Origin: Delphinapterus leucas
Lineage: Eukaryota; Chordata; Mammalia; Artiodactyla; Monodontidae
Assembly (NCBI RefSeq): GCF_002288925.2
Contig: NW_022098031.1
Coordinates: forward strand, 16,436,212 to 16,500,211
Length of the DNA stretch: 64,000 nt
Reading direction: 5' to 3'
Each line of letters opens with the position of its first letter. Positions within the stretch are counted from its first letter, which is position 1. Both the position numbers and the translations under genes were made by a program. The notes beneath the pieces were generated by a model, which saw only the letters and a program-made list of their open reading frames with translations, had not been told where the DNA came from and did not search any database. Of this stretch, positions 10,991 to 22,775 are shown piece after piece.

Positions 10991-12803
10991 ATTTATCCTT
11001 TTAAAAAATTCACTGTTGTTGCCCAGTATCACACCTGATAATGATCAGCTGAAAAGAATGTGTCACTCAACTTGGTACTCTGTTGATAGCCATTAGAATG
11101 TTTTACTCTTCATTGGAAACATTTAAAAACACTTAATAACAGCTCTTCAAAAGGTGCTTCAAAATCTCTTTCCTAGAGCAGGTATGAGCCAATTATGGAA
11201 CCGTCTTGTGATTGAACTTATACTTTGACTTCAATCTGACAAATCATTGAATGAATATATAGAGACTGGGATCACTTAAGTGTGGCTGTTAATTTAAGTG
11301 TGGCTTCGAATGATTGCGCTGGAGATATGAAAAATGAGAAAAGATGGCAAATAGCTATATGAGATATGAATTACCTGGTCAGATTATCAATTGATTGATC
11401 AGTTCTTCATGGGTAGTTTGGTGATCCCATTCTTCTCCACCCACTACCGATAGGAATGTTGTAAAACACCGGGCATAAAAATGTAAGACTTGAATCTGGA
11501 GAAATGTTACATAAGGGGTTTCCATGTGTTTATGTAAGTATATATGTTATGTTAAAGAGGGAAGCACGTGTTTAATATTCTTTTACTGTATGCTAAGCAT
11601 GTGCCAAGGTCTGTAATGCTATTTAATGTCAAATAGACATTTACTGCCTTGAATTAAATTGAGAAATATAGATATAAATGCTACAGTTGCTTAGGAAAAG
11701 AGAATCACTGTGGACTGAAATAGTTGCGGGAAAGTTGGATAAGAAATGTAGAATTTGCACTGGGACTTCAAGCCAACTCTTTGCCTTGGCACCTGAGATA
11801 AGAAAAGGCTGTGTCTGTACCTAGCAAAATGTTTGGTGCATATTAAGTACTTAAAAATATATGTTTGATTAGTTTTGCTGCATTATGTGTGTGAATATTC
11901 AAATCTTTGGTTCAAATTTCCTAAAAGTGGGAAAACAATGGAGACTAGGCATGAATATCTATATTATGTGGTAAAGAATCCAGATTTGCCAGCGTTATTC
12001 AGTCTTAGTTATTAGAAATCAAATTTAGGCCCATGCTGGCTATGCTCTGAAGGATTTATGAGATGTTTTAACAAAAGTGACAGATTTCTGGAAAGGACTA
12101 AAGAACCAAAGAAGAGATAACTTTGGCCATTTATCTTGATCGAACTGGGAATATTTAACCTGGAAAATGAAGGTTGCAACTGGGATTTTATCTGTTCTTT
12201 AGAAAAAATATTTGTCATGTTCAAAAAAGAAAAAAAGGGGGTAATTAAACGATTGTAGAAAAGAAACAGAGAACAGACTAGTTTTTCAGTTGACCTTGAG
12301 GCTTTAGCACTAGAATTGATAGTGACTCTATTTCAGCCTCCAATTATTCCTCAGTCGCCAAAGGAAAACGTCTTATTCACACAGTCTTGAGGCAAGCTCT
12401 TTCTCTTTCTAAATCAACAGACTGTTCAAAGTGATGCCAACTGTTGTGTTTAGAAACCTCACTATTCTTTAAACTGTAAAAGTATGCGTCTATTTTCCAA
12501 AGTAGAAACATATTTTCTGTTTTCTTTGATTTTGCAGTATAATTTTGATAACTTTGTGGTAGTTTGAAAATTTTTTATTGGATTATGGACGTATAAATGA
12601 CTGCCAGGAGATTTTAGTCAGAGTCCAATTTCCTATAGCTCATCACTTATTTGTAGAAAAAGCTTTCAATTCAGTCCACCAATTGAAATTTTTGAATAAA
12701 TCCCCCGAGATCTACTGGACTAGAGGTTAGAGATGATTTTGAAATCATGTTAAAATTTTATCCACTAAAAAAGCCAAGATCTGAATGTGAACTGAAACCA
12801 AGG
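10991..12803. other. Unassigned sequence
   Basis: No repeat family or gene recognised. The short frames at 10905-11096 and 12012-12224 (minus) carry no known domain. Confidence 0.45.
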
Positions 12804-12817
12804 GAGACTCTAACGTT

Positions 12818-13525
12818 TTTTAATTTTTGGGGGGGGCTGCGTTGGGTCTTTGTTGCTGCATACAGGCTTTCTCTAGTTGCCGCGAGCAGAGGCTATTCTT
12901 CATTGCAGTGCACAGGCTTCTCATTTGCAGTGGCTTCTCTTGCGGTGGAGCACAGGCTCTAGGTGCACGGGCTTCAGTAGTTGTGGCATGCGGGCTCAAT
13001 AGTTGTGCCTTGTGGGCTCTAGAGTGCAGGCTCAGTAGTTGTGGCGCATGGACTTAGTTGCTCAGTGGCATGTGGGATCTTCCTGGACCAGGTATCCAAA
13101 CCATGTCCCCTGCATTGGCAGGCGGATTTTTTTAAAAAAAATAAATTTATTTATTTATTTTTGGCTGTGTTGGGTCTTCAGTGATGTACGTGGGCTTTCT
13201 CTAGTTGCAGCAAGCCGGTGCTACTCTTTGTTGCAGTGTGTGGGCTTCTTGTTGCAGTGGCTTCTCTTGCTGCAGAGCACAGGCTCTAGGCGCACGGGCT
13301 TCAGTAGTTGTGGCACGTAGGCTCAGTAGATGTGGCTCACAGGCTCTAGAGCGAGGCTCAGTAGTTGTGGCGTCCGGGCTTAGTTGTTCTGCGGCATGTG
13401 GGATCTTCCTGGACCAGGGCTCGAACCCGTGTCCCCTGCACTGGCAGGTGGATTCCCAATCACTGCGCCACCAGGGAAGCCCATGGCAGGTGGATTCTTA
13501 ACCACTGTGCCACCAGGGAAGTCCC
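12818..13525 (-). mobile_element. CHR-1-like (long) tRNA-derived SINE, outer element of a nest
   Basis: Reversed SINE with GCTGCGTTGGGTCTTTGTTG, GGCTTTCTCTAGTTGC and GGGCTTCAGTAGTTGTGGCA, ending in CCACCAGGGAAGTCCC. A TSD GAGACTCTAA(C/T)GTT flanks it (12804-12817 and 13526-13539, one mismatch). A second copy of the same family is inserted near its head, leaving the last 43 bases stranded at 13483-13525. The name CHR-1/CHRL is from memory. Confidence 0.88.
13128..13481 (-). mobile_element. CHR-1-like SINE inserted inside the SINE above
   Basis: A second reversed copy, with an AT-rich (TTTA)n tail at its left. It is flanked by a duplication of the outer SINE itself, TGGCAGG(C/T)GGATT (13116-13128 and 13484-13496). 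A B-box-like GGGTTCGAGCCCT reads on the minus strand near 13421-13433, consistent with tRNA ancestry. Confidence 0.9.
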
Positions 13526-13539
13526 GAGACTCTAATGTT

Positions 13540-15480
13540 AAGTGAAATGAGCAGACACGGCAAGGGCCTGAAGGTAACTATGTGTGGAACAAAATGTCCA
13601 GGCAACCTTGTGAGAAGTGATAATATTTAGGTAGCACATAAATCATAAAGGACAACGTCGCGATGATATCCCTCTTGATACTGACTACAGGATAGAATGA
13701 TGAGCGAGGTTTGATGGATCTGTGGAAATATCTGTGATTAAAGAACTCTGTTAAGAAAGTAAAGCAAATGAGGGTGGCAAGATGAATGATATTTGTATAG
13801 GCAAAAGCCTCACCAAATATGTTACCCACAGTTGATGATCTTGGAAACCAGAAAAAATAGTGGACTTCACCTAACCTTCAATTCTACTGACTCTTTAGCA
13901 ATTACTTGTTTTAACTCTGTGGTTTTTAAAAGATCATTCTGTGAACCATGTATTTTTAAAAGATTGGACCAGGTTAACAGGAATATAGAATCGATTCAAT
14001 TGGCCTAAAGGGATTCTTATTCTTTCCTGGCCACACCCTGACCCCTTCCCTTGTGTTCCCCCCATCCCCACCATGATGTTACAGCTGAATTTAGACTCTA
14101 GTTCAGTCCTGCTGCTCTTCATATCCTGTTTGTCTCATCCTAAAGCTATCAATTGACAGAATCAGTTACTGAAATTAAAGAATCAGTACTGAGTCCTTGG
14201 GCACTGCTAGTGTTCTTTCATTTAAGATAATACTGGAAATCATAGTATGTAGATGGTTCACAAAACTGAGGCTTAAAATAGGCTAGAAATTATGGGTAGC
14301 AGGGGAAGTACCGCAATTCCCTTTGAAACACAACTAATCTTTCTGTTTGCTTCTGTACCCAGATCATATTCACTGACAGTCCCTAGTCAACTATCAATCC
14401 CTTTAAAGAGTATATTGGTTCATTTTGTAGTAAGAGGGTTTAATCGTAACTAACTGGCCTTCAAATATCAATAAAGGAGAGTAGTCGTAGTACAAAGCTT
14501 TGGTGTTCATTTGGTTAACAGTTGTCTCAGGTTTGGTTTGAAATCCTATTTTGGCCTTGAGGAAATCTGTTGAACTTTAGAATTAAGAAGAAAACTTTAG
14601 AGTATTTTTTCATTGCTACTGCTTCTCCTTTGGAAAAAGGAAAAGAAAAAGCAACACTATAGCCTTAGAATTTTTGTTTTGTTGTGTGTGTGTGTGTGTG
14701 TGTTTTGTGAGAAGAATAGATAACAGGTCAGCCTGGTTTTTTCCTCAGAATGCAAAATAATAAGTCTGACCCTCACTGAGAGTATTTCAGGAAATGACAA
14801 CTTCCAGATATCCAAACCTATTTCTTGACTTCCAAATTTTCCATAGGACTAACTCCATCACTTCTAATTGTTTAGATGCAAGGTGTTCTTGTGCCACTAA
14901 CGTCCTTCTAAGGAAGAATTCTTATGTAGCCTTATTTCCCCACTTCTGATGTGTTTTCTAACTCAATGCCAATGCCATTTGCTGTGGAGCAAGCAGTCTC
15001 TCTTTAGGGCTTTTTTCCCTGAGGCTTCCCCTCAGTCTTTCCTTCTATTCACTTTGTGGTATAAACCCATTGCAGGCTCCAGGTTCCAGGATACAGCTCA
15101 TTCTACCAGCCTTGCCAGACCAGCGATCCTCTTCCATGATCTTTGTCTCTGCATGAACAGAAGGACTGGGGGCACTATGAGAGCCCCTCCTGTACATGCT
15201 ACTCCTCCTGGAAATTGCTCTTTTTTTCATTTACTTTCTGGCCAGTTATTTGAGCTATCATTTAGTTGGCTGACTCAGTTGGCCTTATTTTTTTTTTTTT
15301 TCTACTGAAGTTTTGAGATGTGTACATACCTACTGAATTGAGAAGAAATGAGGAACAGGGGCAGAAAGAACTCATGGATAAAACAAATGGAATTCAGAGT
15401 TCTAACTATATTCTTTCTTCTCAATGATACTGTTAACAGACTGTCTTTGAAACATGAAAACCACAAACTTCTAGTTGCTG
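13540..15480. other. Unassigned sequence with a (GT)n run
   Basis: No gene or dispersed repeat recognised. The frame at 14949-15308 (119 codons) ends in a poly-T run and has no domain. Confidence 0.45.
14683..14702. repeat. (GT)n microsatellite
   Basis: About ten GT units, uninterrupted. Confidence 0.95.
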
Positions 15481-15484
15481 AAGC

Positions 15485-16262
15485 TGAAGAGTCATCCTTG
15501 ATTCTTCTTTTTTTCTTTATTCCCCATGGCTCGGGCAACTATATGACTTATTGTCCAAACTGGGATAATGTTGAGAATAAAGGAGGTACTAACTCTACAG
15601 GGCACTGGGACAACAGAAATCAGCTTTGTCCCAGGCAAACCGGGAATATACAGCTACCCTACCCATAAGTAAATCAGCAAGATTTGTCGGCTTTACCTTC
15701 AAAACATATGTTGAATGTATTAATTTATCTCCATCTCCATGCCTATCATCTATTCTAAGCCATCATCATGTCTACTCTGTACTGTCGTAACAACTCCTAA
15801 TTGATCTGCTTTGATTCTTGCCCTCTTATGATTCATTTTCTACACAGCAGCCCAAGTGATGTTTCACAGACAAACTAGATCACATAATTCCCTTGCTCCA
15901 GAATCTCCCAAGGTTTCACAGTGTCCTTAGAAGAAGATTTGCACAGCTTCCGTGGCCAACAGTGCCTTACATGTCTCTTGTAGGTCATCCCGTATCAGTG
16001 TTCCTGGACCTCACTATTGCGCCCCCTTTCTAGTCCTTGGAATACAAAGCTCATGCCTGCTTCAGGGACTTTGCATTTGTTCTTCTCTTTGCAGGTAATG
16101 CTTGCCCCTCAGGTCTTACCTTTTTGACTCTTATCATTCAGATCTCAGAAAGACGTCACTTCCTCTGAGTACTCTAGCTCATTCTAATGCTGTCTTCACC
16201 CTTTCTCCAGTCACTCCATCATATTATGTTTCTTTATACACTTCTCAGTATCTGAAATTATC
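15485..16262 (+). mobile_element. L2 LINE remnant, split by a DNA transposon
   Basis: GTCATCCTTGATTCTTCTTT, AATCAGCAAGATTTGTCGGC, AAGCCATCATCATGTCTACT, CAGCCCAAGTGATGTTTCAC, ACTTTGCATTTGTTCTTCTC and CATTCAGATCTCAGAAAGAC follow a known L2-associated order. The first two pieces are separated by the element at 15528-15668. Confidence 0.65.
15528..15668. mobile_element. Possible non-autonomous DNA transposon
   Basis: About 140 bases with weak inverted ends: GGCAACTATATGACTTATTG at the left and CAAACCGGGAATATACAGCT at the right. Internal blocks TCCAAACTGGGATAATGTTG and TTTGTCCCAGGCAAACCGGG resemble a mammalian MER-class element. It sits cleanly inside L2 sequence. Superfamily not assigned. Confidence 0.5.
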
Positions 16263-16297
16263 CTCTTTTTAAAAATTGTGGTAAAATACACATGGCA

Positions 16298-16505
16298 GGG
16301 CTTCCCTGGTGGCACAGTGGTTGAGAGTCCGCCTGCCGATGCAGGGGACGCGGGTTCGTGCCCTGGTCCGAGAGGATCCCGCATGCCGCGGAGCGGCTGG
16401 GCCCATGAGCCATGGCCGCTGGGCCTGCGCGTCCGGAGCCTGTGTTCCGCAGCGGGAGGGGCCGCAGTGGTGAGAGGCCCGCCTACCGCAAAAAAAAACC
16501 AAATA
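16298..16505 (+). mobile_element. CHR-2 type SINE
   Basis: Forward copy with an A-rich tail. TSD AAAATACACATGGCA at 16283-16297, with AAAAAACACATGGCA at 16506-16520. It lies in the 3' UTR of the old L1M. Confidence 0.93.
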
Positions 16506-16644
16506 AAAAAACACATGGCATAATATTTATGATTTTTACATGCAAAATTCAGTGGCTTTTAGGACATTCACACTGTTGTGCAAACATCACCACCGTCCAT
16601 CTCCACAACTTTTTTTCATATTCCTAAAGTGAGACGCCATACCC

Positions 16645-17265
16645 GTTTTTAAAATTTGACTGAAGTATAGTTGATTTACAGGGTTGTGTTAATTTCTTCT
16701 GCACAGCAAAATGACTCAGTTATACATATGTATTTCTTTTCCATATTCTTTTTCATTATGATCTGTCACAGGGTATTGAATACAGTCTCCTGCGCTATAC
16801 AGTAGGACCTTGTTGTTTATCCATCCTATATATAATAGTTTGCATCTGCTATTCCCAAATTCCCATTCCTTCCCTCCCCTCCCCTCCCTCCCCCTTGGCA
16901 ACCACAACTCTGTTCTCTATATCTGTGTCTGTTTTTGTTTCATAGATATGTTGATCTGTATCGTATTTTAGATTCCACATGTAAGTGATATCATATGATA
17001 TTTGTCTCATTCTTTCTGACTTTGCTTAGTATGATAATCTCTAGGTCCACCCATGTTGCTGCAAATGGCATTATTTCATTCTTTTTGATGTCTGAGTAAT
17101 ATTCCATTGTGTATATATACCCCATCTTCTTTATCCATTCATCTGTTCATGGATATTTGTTTCCATGTCTTGGCTATTGTAAATAGTGCTGCTATGAACA
17201 TAGAAGTGCATGTATCTTTTTAAATTATAGTTTTGTCTGGGTAAATGCCTAGGAGTGGGAGTGGG
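16645..17265 (-). mobile_element. Younger L1 3' piece nested in the L1M
   Basis: Reversed L1 3' end (TGACTGAAGTATAGTTGATTTACA, the CCCTCCCCTCCC run, GATTCCACATGTAAGTGATA, CCATTGTGTATATATACCCC). The L1M phrase CCATACCC is duplicated at both ends (16637-16644 and 17272-17279), acting as the target duplication. Truncated at its 5' end within the ORF2 tail. Confidence 0.82.
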
Positions 17266-17999
17266 AAACTCCATACCCATTAAACCATAACTTCCTATAC
17301 CTCCCTTGCCCCAGTCCCTGGCACCCACCATTTTATACTGAGTCTCAATGAGTTTGACTACGCGAAGTATCGATACCTCATATAAATGAAATCATACAGT
17401 AGTTGTCCTGTTGTGATTGCTTATTTCACTTAGCATATGTTCTCAAGGTTCATCTGTATTGTAGCGTATGTCAGAATTTATTTCCTTTTTAAGTCTGAAT
17501 AATATTCCACTGTATGTGTGTAAACCACATTTTGTTTATCCATTTGTTCATTGATGGACACTTAGTTTACCTTCACCTTTTGGCTATTGTGAGTAATGCT
17601 GCTCTGCATACAGATATCTGTTTGAGTCCCTGCTTTCAAATCTTTTGGGTATATACTCAAATGGAATTGCTGGATCATATGATAATTCCATGTTTAAGTT
17701 TTTTAGGAACCACCATACAGTTTTCCATAGTGACTGCACTACCTTACATTCCCACCAGCAGTGAACAGGGTTTTAATTTCTGCATATCCTCACCAACACT
17801 TATTTTCTGTGTGGGTTTTGTTTGTTTATTGTTTATTTGTTTTTTTGGTATCAGTCATCCTAATGGATGTAAAGTGGTATCTTATTGTAGTTTTGACTTA
17901 CATTTCCCTAATGGTGAGTGATGTTGAGCATCTTTTTCATGTGCTTATTGCCCATTTGTTTATCTTTTTTACAGAAATGCCTATTTAAGTCTTTTGCCT

Positions 18000-18207
18000 T
18001 TTTTTTTTTTTTTTGACGGTACGCGGGCCTCTCACTGTTGTGGCCTCTCCCGCTGCGGAGCACAGTCTCCGGACGCGCAGGCTCAGCGGCCATGGCTCAT
18101 GGGCCCAGCCACTCCGCGGCATGTGTGATCCTCCCGGACCGGGGCATGAACCCATGTCCCCTACATCGGCAGGCGGACTCTCAACCACTGCGCCACCAGG
18201 GAAGCCC
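18000..18207 (-). mobile_element. CHR-2 type SINE
   Basis: Poly-T then GACGGTACGCGGGCCTCTC at the left, head ending GAAGCCC at the right. Flanks TGCCTTTTTT (17995-18004) and TGCCATTTTT (18208-18217) form the duplication within L1M sequence. Confidence 0.92.
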
Positions 18208-18574
18208 TGCCATTTTTAAATCAGTTTTTATTGTTGAGTTACAAGAGTTCTTTATATATTCTAAATATATTCTTATCAGATAGATGGTTTGCAAATATTT
18301 CTCCCATTCTATGAGTTGCCTTTTTACTCTGTTGATAGTGTCTTTCAATGTACAAAAGTTTTTAATTTTGAGGAAGTCCAAATTATCTATTTTTTCTTTT
18401 TGCTTGTGCTTTTGATATTATATACAAGAAATAATTGCCAAATCCAGTGTCATGAAGTTTTCCCCTATGTTTTCTTCTAAAACTTTGATAGTTTTACCTC
18501 TTACATTTTAAATCTTTGATCCATTTACAATTAATTTTTGTGTATGGTATATAGTACCTGTTCTATTTTTTGAT

Positions 18575-18720
18575 TTCTATCACTCCCATAAAATATAAGC
18601 TCAGTGAGATTATAGATCATGCCTGGCTTGCTCTCCATTGTATCCCCAGTCCTTCCATCAGAGCTTGGCACATATTAAATTGTGAAATGAATGAACAAAA
18701 GAAGACATACACATGAAGTT
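18575..18720 (+). repeat. L2 LINE 3' end
   Basis: CCATAAAATATAAGCTCAGTGAG, TTGCTCTCCATTGTATCCCC, CAGAGCTTGGCACATATTAA and the terminal TGAAATGAATGAAC fit an L2 3' terminus. Confidence 0.7.
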
Positions 18721-20826
18721 TCTAAGGCAAATAACTGTTTACTTATTAGAATCATAGAATCTTGTGCTAGCGTGAGAGTTTATTTAATTTGTATTGGTCA
18801 CCTTCCAGGTCAACTTTCTTCTCCTGCTCTTATTTCTTTTGTGGCCATATAGCCTAGAAGTTATACTCTTGGAAGCATGGTTAATCAGACTTAATTTACC
18901 TCACTCCACTAAGACTGGGTTAAAACATAACATAGGCAGTGTAACAAACATTGAAAAGTCTTCTTTTGTCCAAAGAAGAAATGGGGGCAATGAGCTTCAG
19001 AATAGATTTTCTTTTTGATTCTTTATGTTTCATATAAGGTATCTTTTCACTTTAACTTCGGCTAGTTTATTTAACTGGGGTAATCCAGTCCTATTTATGG
19101 TTCATAACATATTATGAACCATGACCCACAGTGGAGGAAACGGGCCTAAAAACTTTGGCATTCCTCTCCTTAATAATTGATTGGAGGGTAGAGAAGACTC
19201 TTCTTTCTATAATCCCTCCTCTTACCTCAAGAAAATCTGCTTATACTATTTGTGAAAGAATCTGCTGATGGAGATAAGGAGATCTGATAAAAAGACAAAT
19301 CATAGTTTCCTTGATGATAGAGATTGGAGGGACTGAAGGTTGGATCTAGGGTTGCATAGCCTGGGACAGTGACAAACAGCCTCGTCTCAGTCTGGGGGGC
19401 GGTACTCACTCTGCTTGGCTGTGGAATGGGGGATGGGAACTTGTACAGATAGCAAAGAAGCATTTATCTTGGAGAAGCCTGGCAAGGGAGGGGTCTGACA
19501 AGACCAACAACATTTGGATTTTTTAGTTCTTAGTGAAAGCAGCAACTGAGGAATTCCTCATGGATCCTAAAGCTTGAGGTCATGTGTGATGAATGCAGTG
19601 GCTTCTAGGCACCTTAAATGGGTTCTCTTTCTCTTTTTGAGGAAAGAAAGAGACTTGGATGATATTTTAAAAACTCAAATCACAAATAGACTTGGATTTT
19701 GCATACACCCTCTGGCTCTTGAGTCGTAGGGGAACAACTACTGTACCAGGAAAGCCTTAGTAAATGTTTTAATTGATGCCAACATGGCTTGCTTAGAACT
19801 TTCCTCTCTCACCAATTTTTTTTGAAGTAAGAGATTTATTTTTCAATGCTACAGATTATGGTAAAAGAAAACAAAATAAATTCTCTGGGTGGGTTTTAGA
19901 GTATTTCTTAAAGCTTCTGTCACTCAGATATCTGTCTGCTGTCTCTACTATTTCTTTGTCCAGTCTTTACCTCTAGGCATGAGTGTTGATGATAGTCTGA
20001 GGCCTACTAATTAGGAAGGAAAAATTCAACAGAAGTAAATGAACCACTGGAGGAAGAACTTCCTTTGACTATTCTCTTTTCCCCCTTTAGTGGGAGCAGA
20101 ATTTCTCTTCTCATAAGAATTATTGCAGACTCATGTCCAAACATTGCTCTCAGGTCTTGGCAAACATTTTCAACTGTGCATTGGTAAAGATGCCAGTAGA
20201 CTTTTCCCACTTCATGTGAATCTGACTTTGCACTTCTTCCATTAGCATCATTTGTATTACATCTCTACCTTTTGTACTGTATTATTATAATTAGAGAAGA
20301 GCAAATGGAAAAATGCTAATGACTGTCATAATTGGGTTCATTATTTAAACAAGTATTAGATAAGCTGCTTAAGTATCAAGCCTATAATTGGGAAGTGGTT
20401 TTGTGCTCTCAAAAAGCTTTCCTGTAAACTTGGATTTGAAAATTGTGAAAGGAAAAGGAATATAAAAATGTGAGAGGGAACACTAGAAAAATGTACTGTG
20501 GTTGCCACATGATTTTGTCTCCCTTTGCATACCTAGTACAGATTTTGATGAAAGGTTAGCTTTTTTTTTTTTTTTTGGAAAATGTACTATGTACTCATAC
20601 TTAAGCCATAAATCTTTTGAATTTGGAGTTCAGTTTAAAAACATGCCAGGAATACTGATGAATCCCTTCTTGAATGTATCTTTTGAAACATACACACACA
20701 AGCACACATATACAATAAGAATAAAGCATTATCCAAGTAGCAGTCAGCAGTGTGGGAAGAATTCAAATTAGATGATAACATTTTTTTAAAATCACATAAA
20801 GGCTAAGGCTACTAACATAATTTAAA
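18721..20826. other. Unassigned sequence
   Basis: No gene or dispersed repeat recognised. A perfect short hairpin at 19097-19122 is listed separately. Poly-T at about 20561-20576. Confidence 0.45.
19097..19122. repeat. Short perfect inverted repeat
   Basis: ATGGTTCATAA, a 4-base spacer CATA, then TTATGAACCAT: 11 paired bases. No T-run follows to suggest a terminator, and no RNA gene context is visible. Confidence 0.8.
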
Positions 20827-20836
20827 TGTTCTAGAT

Positions 20837-21049
20837 TTTTTTTTTTTTTTTTTTTTACCGGTATGTGGGCCTCTCAATGTTGTGTCCTCTCCCGTTGCGG
20901 AGCACAGGCTCCGGATGCGCAGGCTCAGCGGCCATGGCTCACGGGCCTACCCGCTCTGTGGCATCTCGGATCTTCCCGAACCGGGGCACAAACCTGTGTC
21001 CCCTGCATCGGCAGGCGGACTCTCAACCACTGCACCACCAGGGAAGCCC
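20837..21049 (-). mobile_element. CHR-2 type SINE
   Basis: Long poly-T then ACCGGTATGTGGGCCTCTC, head ending GAAGCCC. TSD TGTTCTAGAT at 20827-20836 and 21050-21059. Confidence 0.93.
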
Positions 21050-21384
21050 TGTTCTAGATATTTTAATGACAGAGATAATCTGTTGAGACTCCAGTATGCT
21101 TAAGATACCCCTATACTGGTTTCTTTGCTATCTATCTGGCCATTGTTACATAAAAATAATGTTTAAAACAAATAAGGCATTTTTTCTGTCTTATGCTGAA
21201 ACTCTTGGAGACAAAACAAAGTTCTAACAGCAGAATAAAATTTTATTTGTAAATGATGATTTGGGTTTGCAGCTGTAAAAATATTGTTCAGATTCAGATT
21301 AACTAAAGCTCACTGTTATTAGAGCTAACACCTATCCCTCTCAAACTCTTCCAAAAAACTGCAGAGGGAGGAACACTCCCAAAC

Positions 21385-22379
21385 TTGTTCTATGAGGCCA
21401 CCATCACCCTGATACCAAAACCAGACAAAGATATCAGAAAAAAAAATTATAGACTAATATCACTGATGAACATATACATAAAAACCCTCAACAAAATACT
21501 AGCAAACAGAGTCCAACAACACATTAAAAGGATCATACACCATGATCAAGTGGGATTTATCCCAGGGATGCAAGGATTCTTCAATATACACAAATCAATG
21601 TGATACATCATATTAACAAACTAAAGAATAAAAACCATATGATCGTCTCAATAGATGCAGAAAAAGCTTCTGACAAAATTCAACACCTATTTATGATAAA
21701 AAAAAAAAATCTCCAGAAAGTGGGCATAGAGGGAACCTACCTCAACATAATAAAGGCCATATATGACAAACCCACAGCAAATATTATTCTCAGTGGTGAA
21801 AAACTGAAAGCATTTCCCCTAAGATTAGGAAGAAGACAAGGATGTCCACTCTCACCATTATTATTCAACATAGTTTTGGAAGTCCCAGCCACAGCAGTCA
21901 GAAAAGAAAAAGAAATAAAAGGAACACAAATAGGAAAAGAAGAAGCAAAATTGTCACTGTTTGCAGATGACATGATACTATACGTAGAGAATCCTAAAGA
22001 TGCCACCAGAAAACTACTAGAGCCAATCAATGAACTTGGTAAAGTTGCAGGATACAGAATTCAAGCAAAGAAATTTCTTGAATTCCTATACGCTAACAAC
22101 GAAAGATCAGAAAGAGAAATTAAGGAAACAATCCCATTTACCACTGCAACAAAAAGAATAAAACACCTAGGAATAAACCTACCTAAGGAGGCAAAAGACC
22201 TGTATGCAGAAAACTATAAAACACTGATGAAAGAAATCAAAGATGACACAAACAGATGGAGAAGTATACCAGGTTCTTGGATGGGAAGAATCAATATTGT
22301 GAAAATGACCATACTACCGAAAGCAATCTACAGATTCAAAGCTATACCTATCAATCAGTGGCATTTTTCACAGAATTAG
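21385..22379 (+). pseudogene. L1 ORF2 reverse-transcriptase remnant
   Basis: Decayed core of the L1 endonuclease/reverse transcriptase, the enzyme that copies L1 RNA at the target site. Two frames cover it: 72 codons at 21385-21603, then 259 codons at 21600-22379 after a frameshift. The second contains the [12 protein letters not shown] motif and the catalytic FADD motif. In the [10 protein letters not shown] block the usual F after A is S. The N-terminal endonuclease is absent by 5' truncation, and the frame breaks again near 22379, so no functional protein is possible. Confidence 0.9.
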
Positions 22380-22673
22380 AACAAAAAATTTTACAATTTG
22401 TATGAAAACACAAAAGATCCTGAATAGCCAAAGCAATCTTGAGAAAGAAAAACGGAGCTGAAGGAATCAGGCTCCCTGACTTCAGACTAGACTACAGAAC
22501 TACAGTAATCAAGACAGTAGGGTTCTGGCACAAAAACAGAAATATAGATCAATGGAACAGGTTATTATCTTTGATAAAGGAGGCAAGAATATACAATGGA
22601 GAAAAGACAGCATCTTCAATAAGTGGTGCTGGGAAAACTGGACAGCTACATGTAAAAGAATGAAATTAGAACA

Positions 22674-22773
22674 NNNNNNNNNNNNNNNNNNNNNNNNNNN
22701 NNNNNNNNNNNNNNNNNNNNNNNNNNNNNNNNNNNNNNNNNNNNNNNNNNNNNNNNNNNNNNNNNNNNNNNNN
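22674..22773. other. Assembly gap (100 N) with duplicated edges
   Basis: Exactly 100 N. The 54 bases before it (22620-22673) are repeated perfectly shortly after it (22776-22829), so the gap is most likely two overlapping contig ends that were not merged. Protein frames running through the gap are meaningless. Confidence 0.95.
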
Positions 22774-22775
22774 AT

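Larger units (their letters stand above)
16265..18570 (-). mobile_element. Old L1M LINE, backbone of a repeat nest
   Basis: Reversed L1M starting at its 3' UTR (ATTGTGGTAAAATACACATG, CACTGTTGTGCAAACATCAC, GAGTTTGACTACGCGAAGTA) and continuing into the decayed ORF2 end (TTCTTTATATATTCTAAATA, GTTGATAGTGTCTTTCAATG). It is split by three later insertions: SINEs at 16298-16505 and 18000-18207, and a younger L1 at 16645-17265. The 135-codon frame at 17514-17921 is an antisense reading of this relic. Confidence 0.85.

Noticed and set aside
13416..13440. tRNA-like B box (GGTTCGAGCCC on the minus strand)
   Set aside because: It is the internal promoter remnant of a tRNA-derived SINE; no cloverleaf can be folded from the surroundings.
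17514..17921. 135-codon frame
   Set aside because: Antisense reading of a decayed L1M ORF2; its peptide matches no family and the region is explained by the repeat.
21600..22379. 259-codon reverse-transcriptase frame as a possible working gene
   Set aside because: It is part of a 5'-truncated L1 with frameshifts on both sides, lacking the endonuclease domain and promoter.
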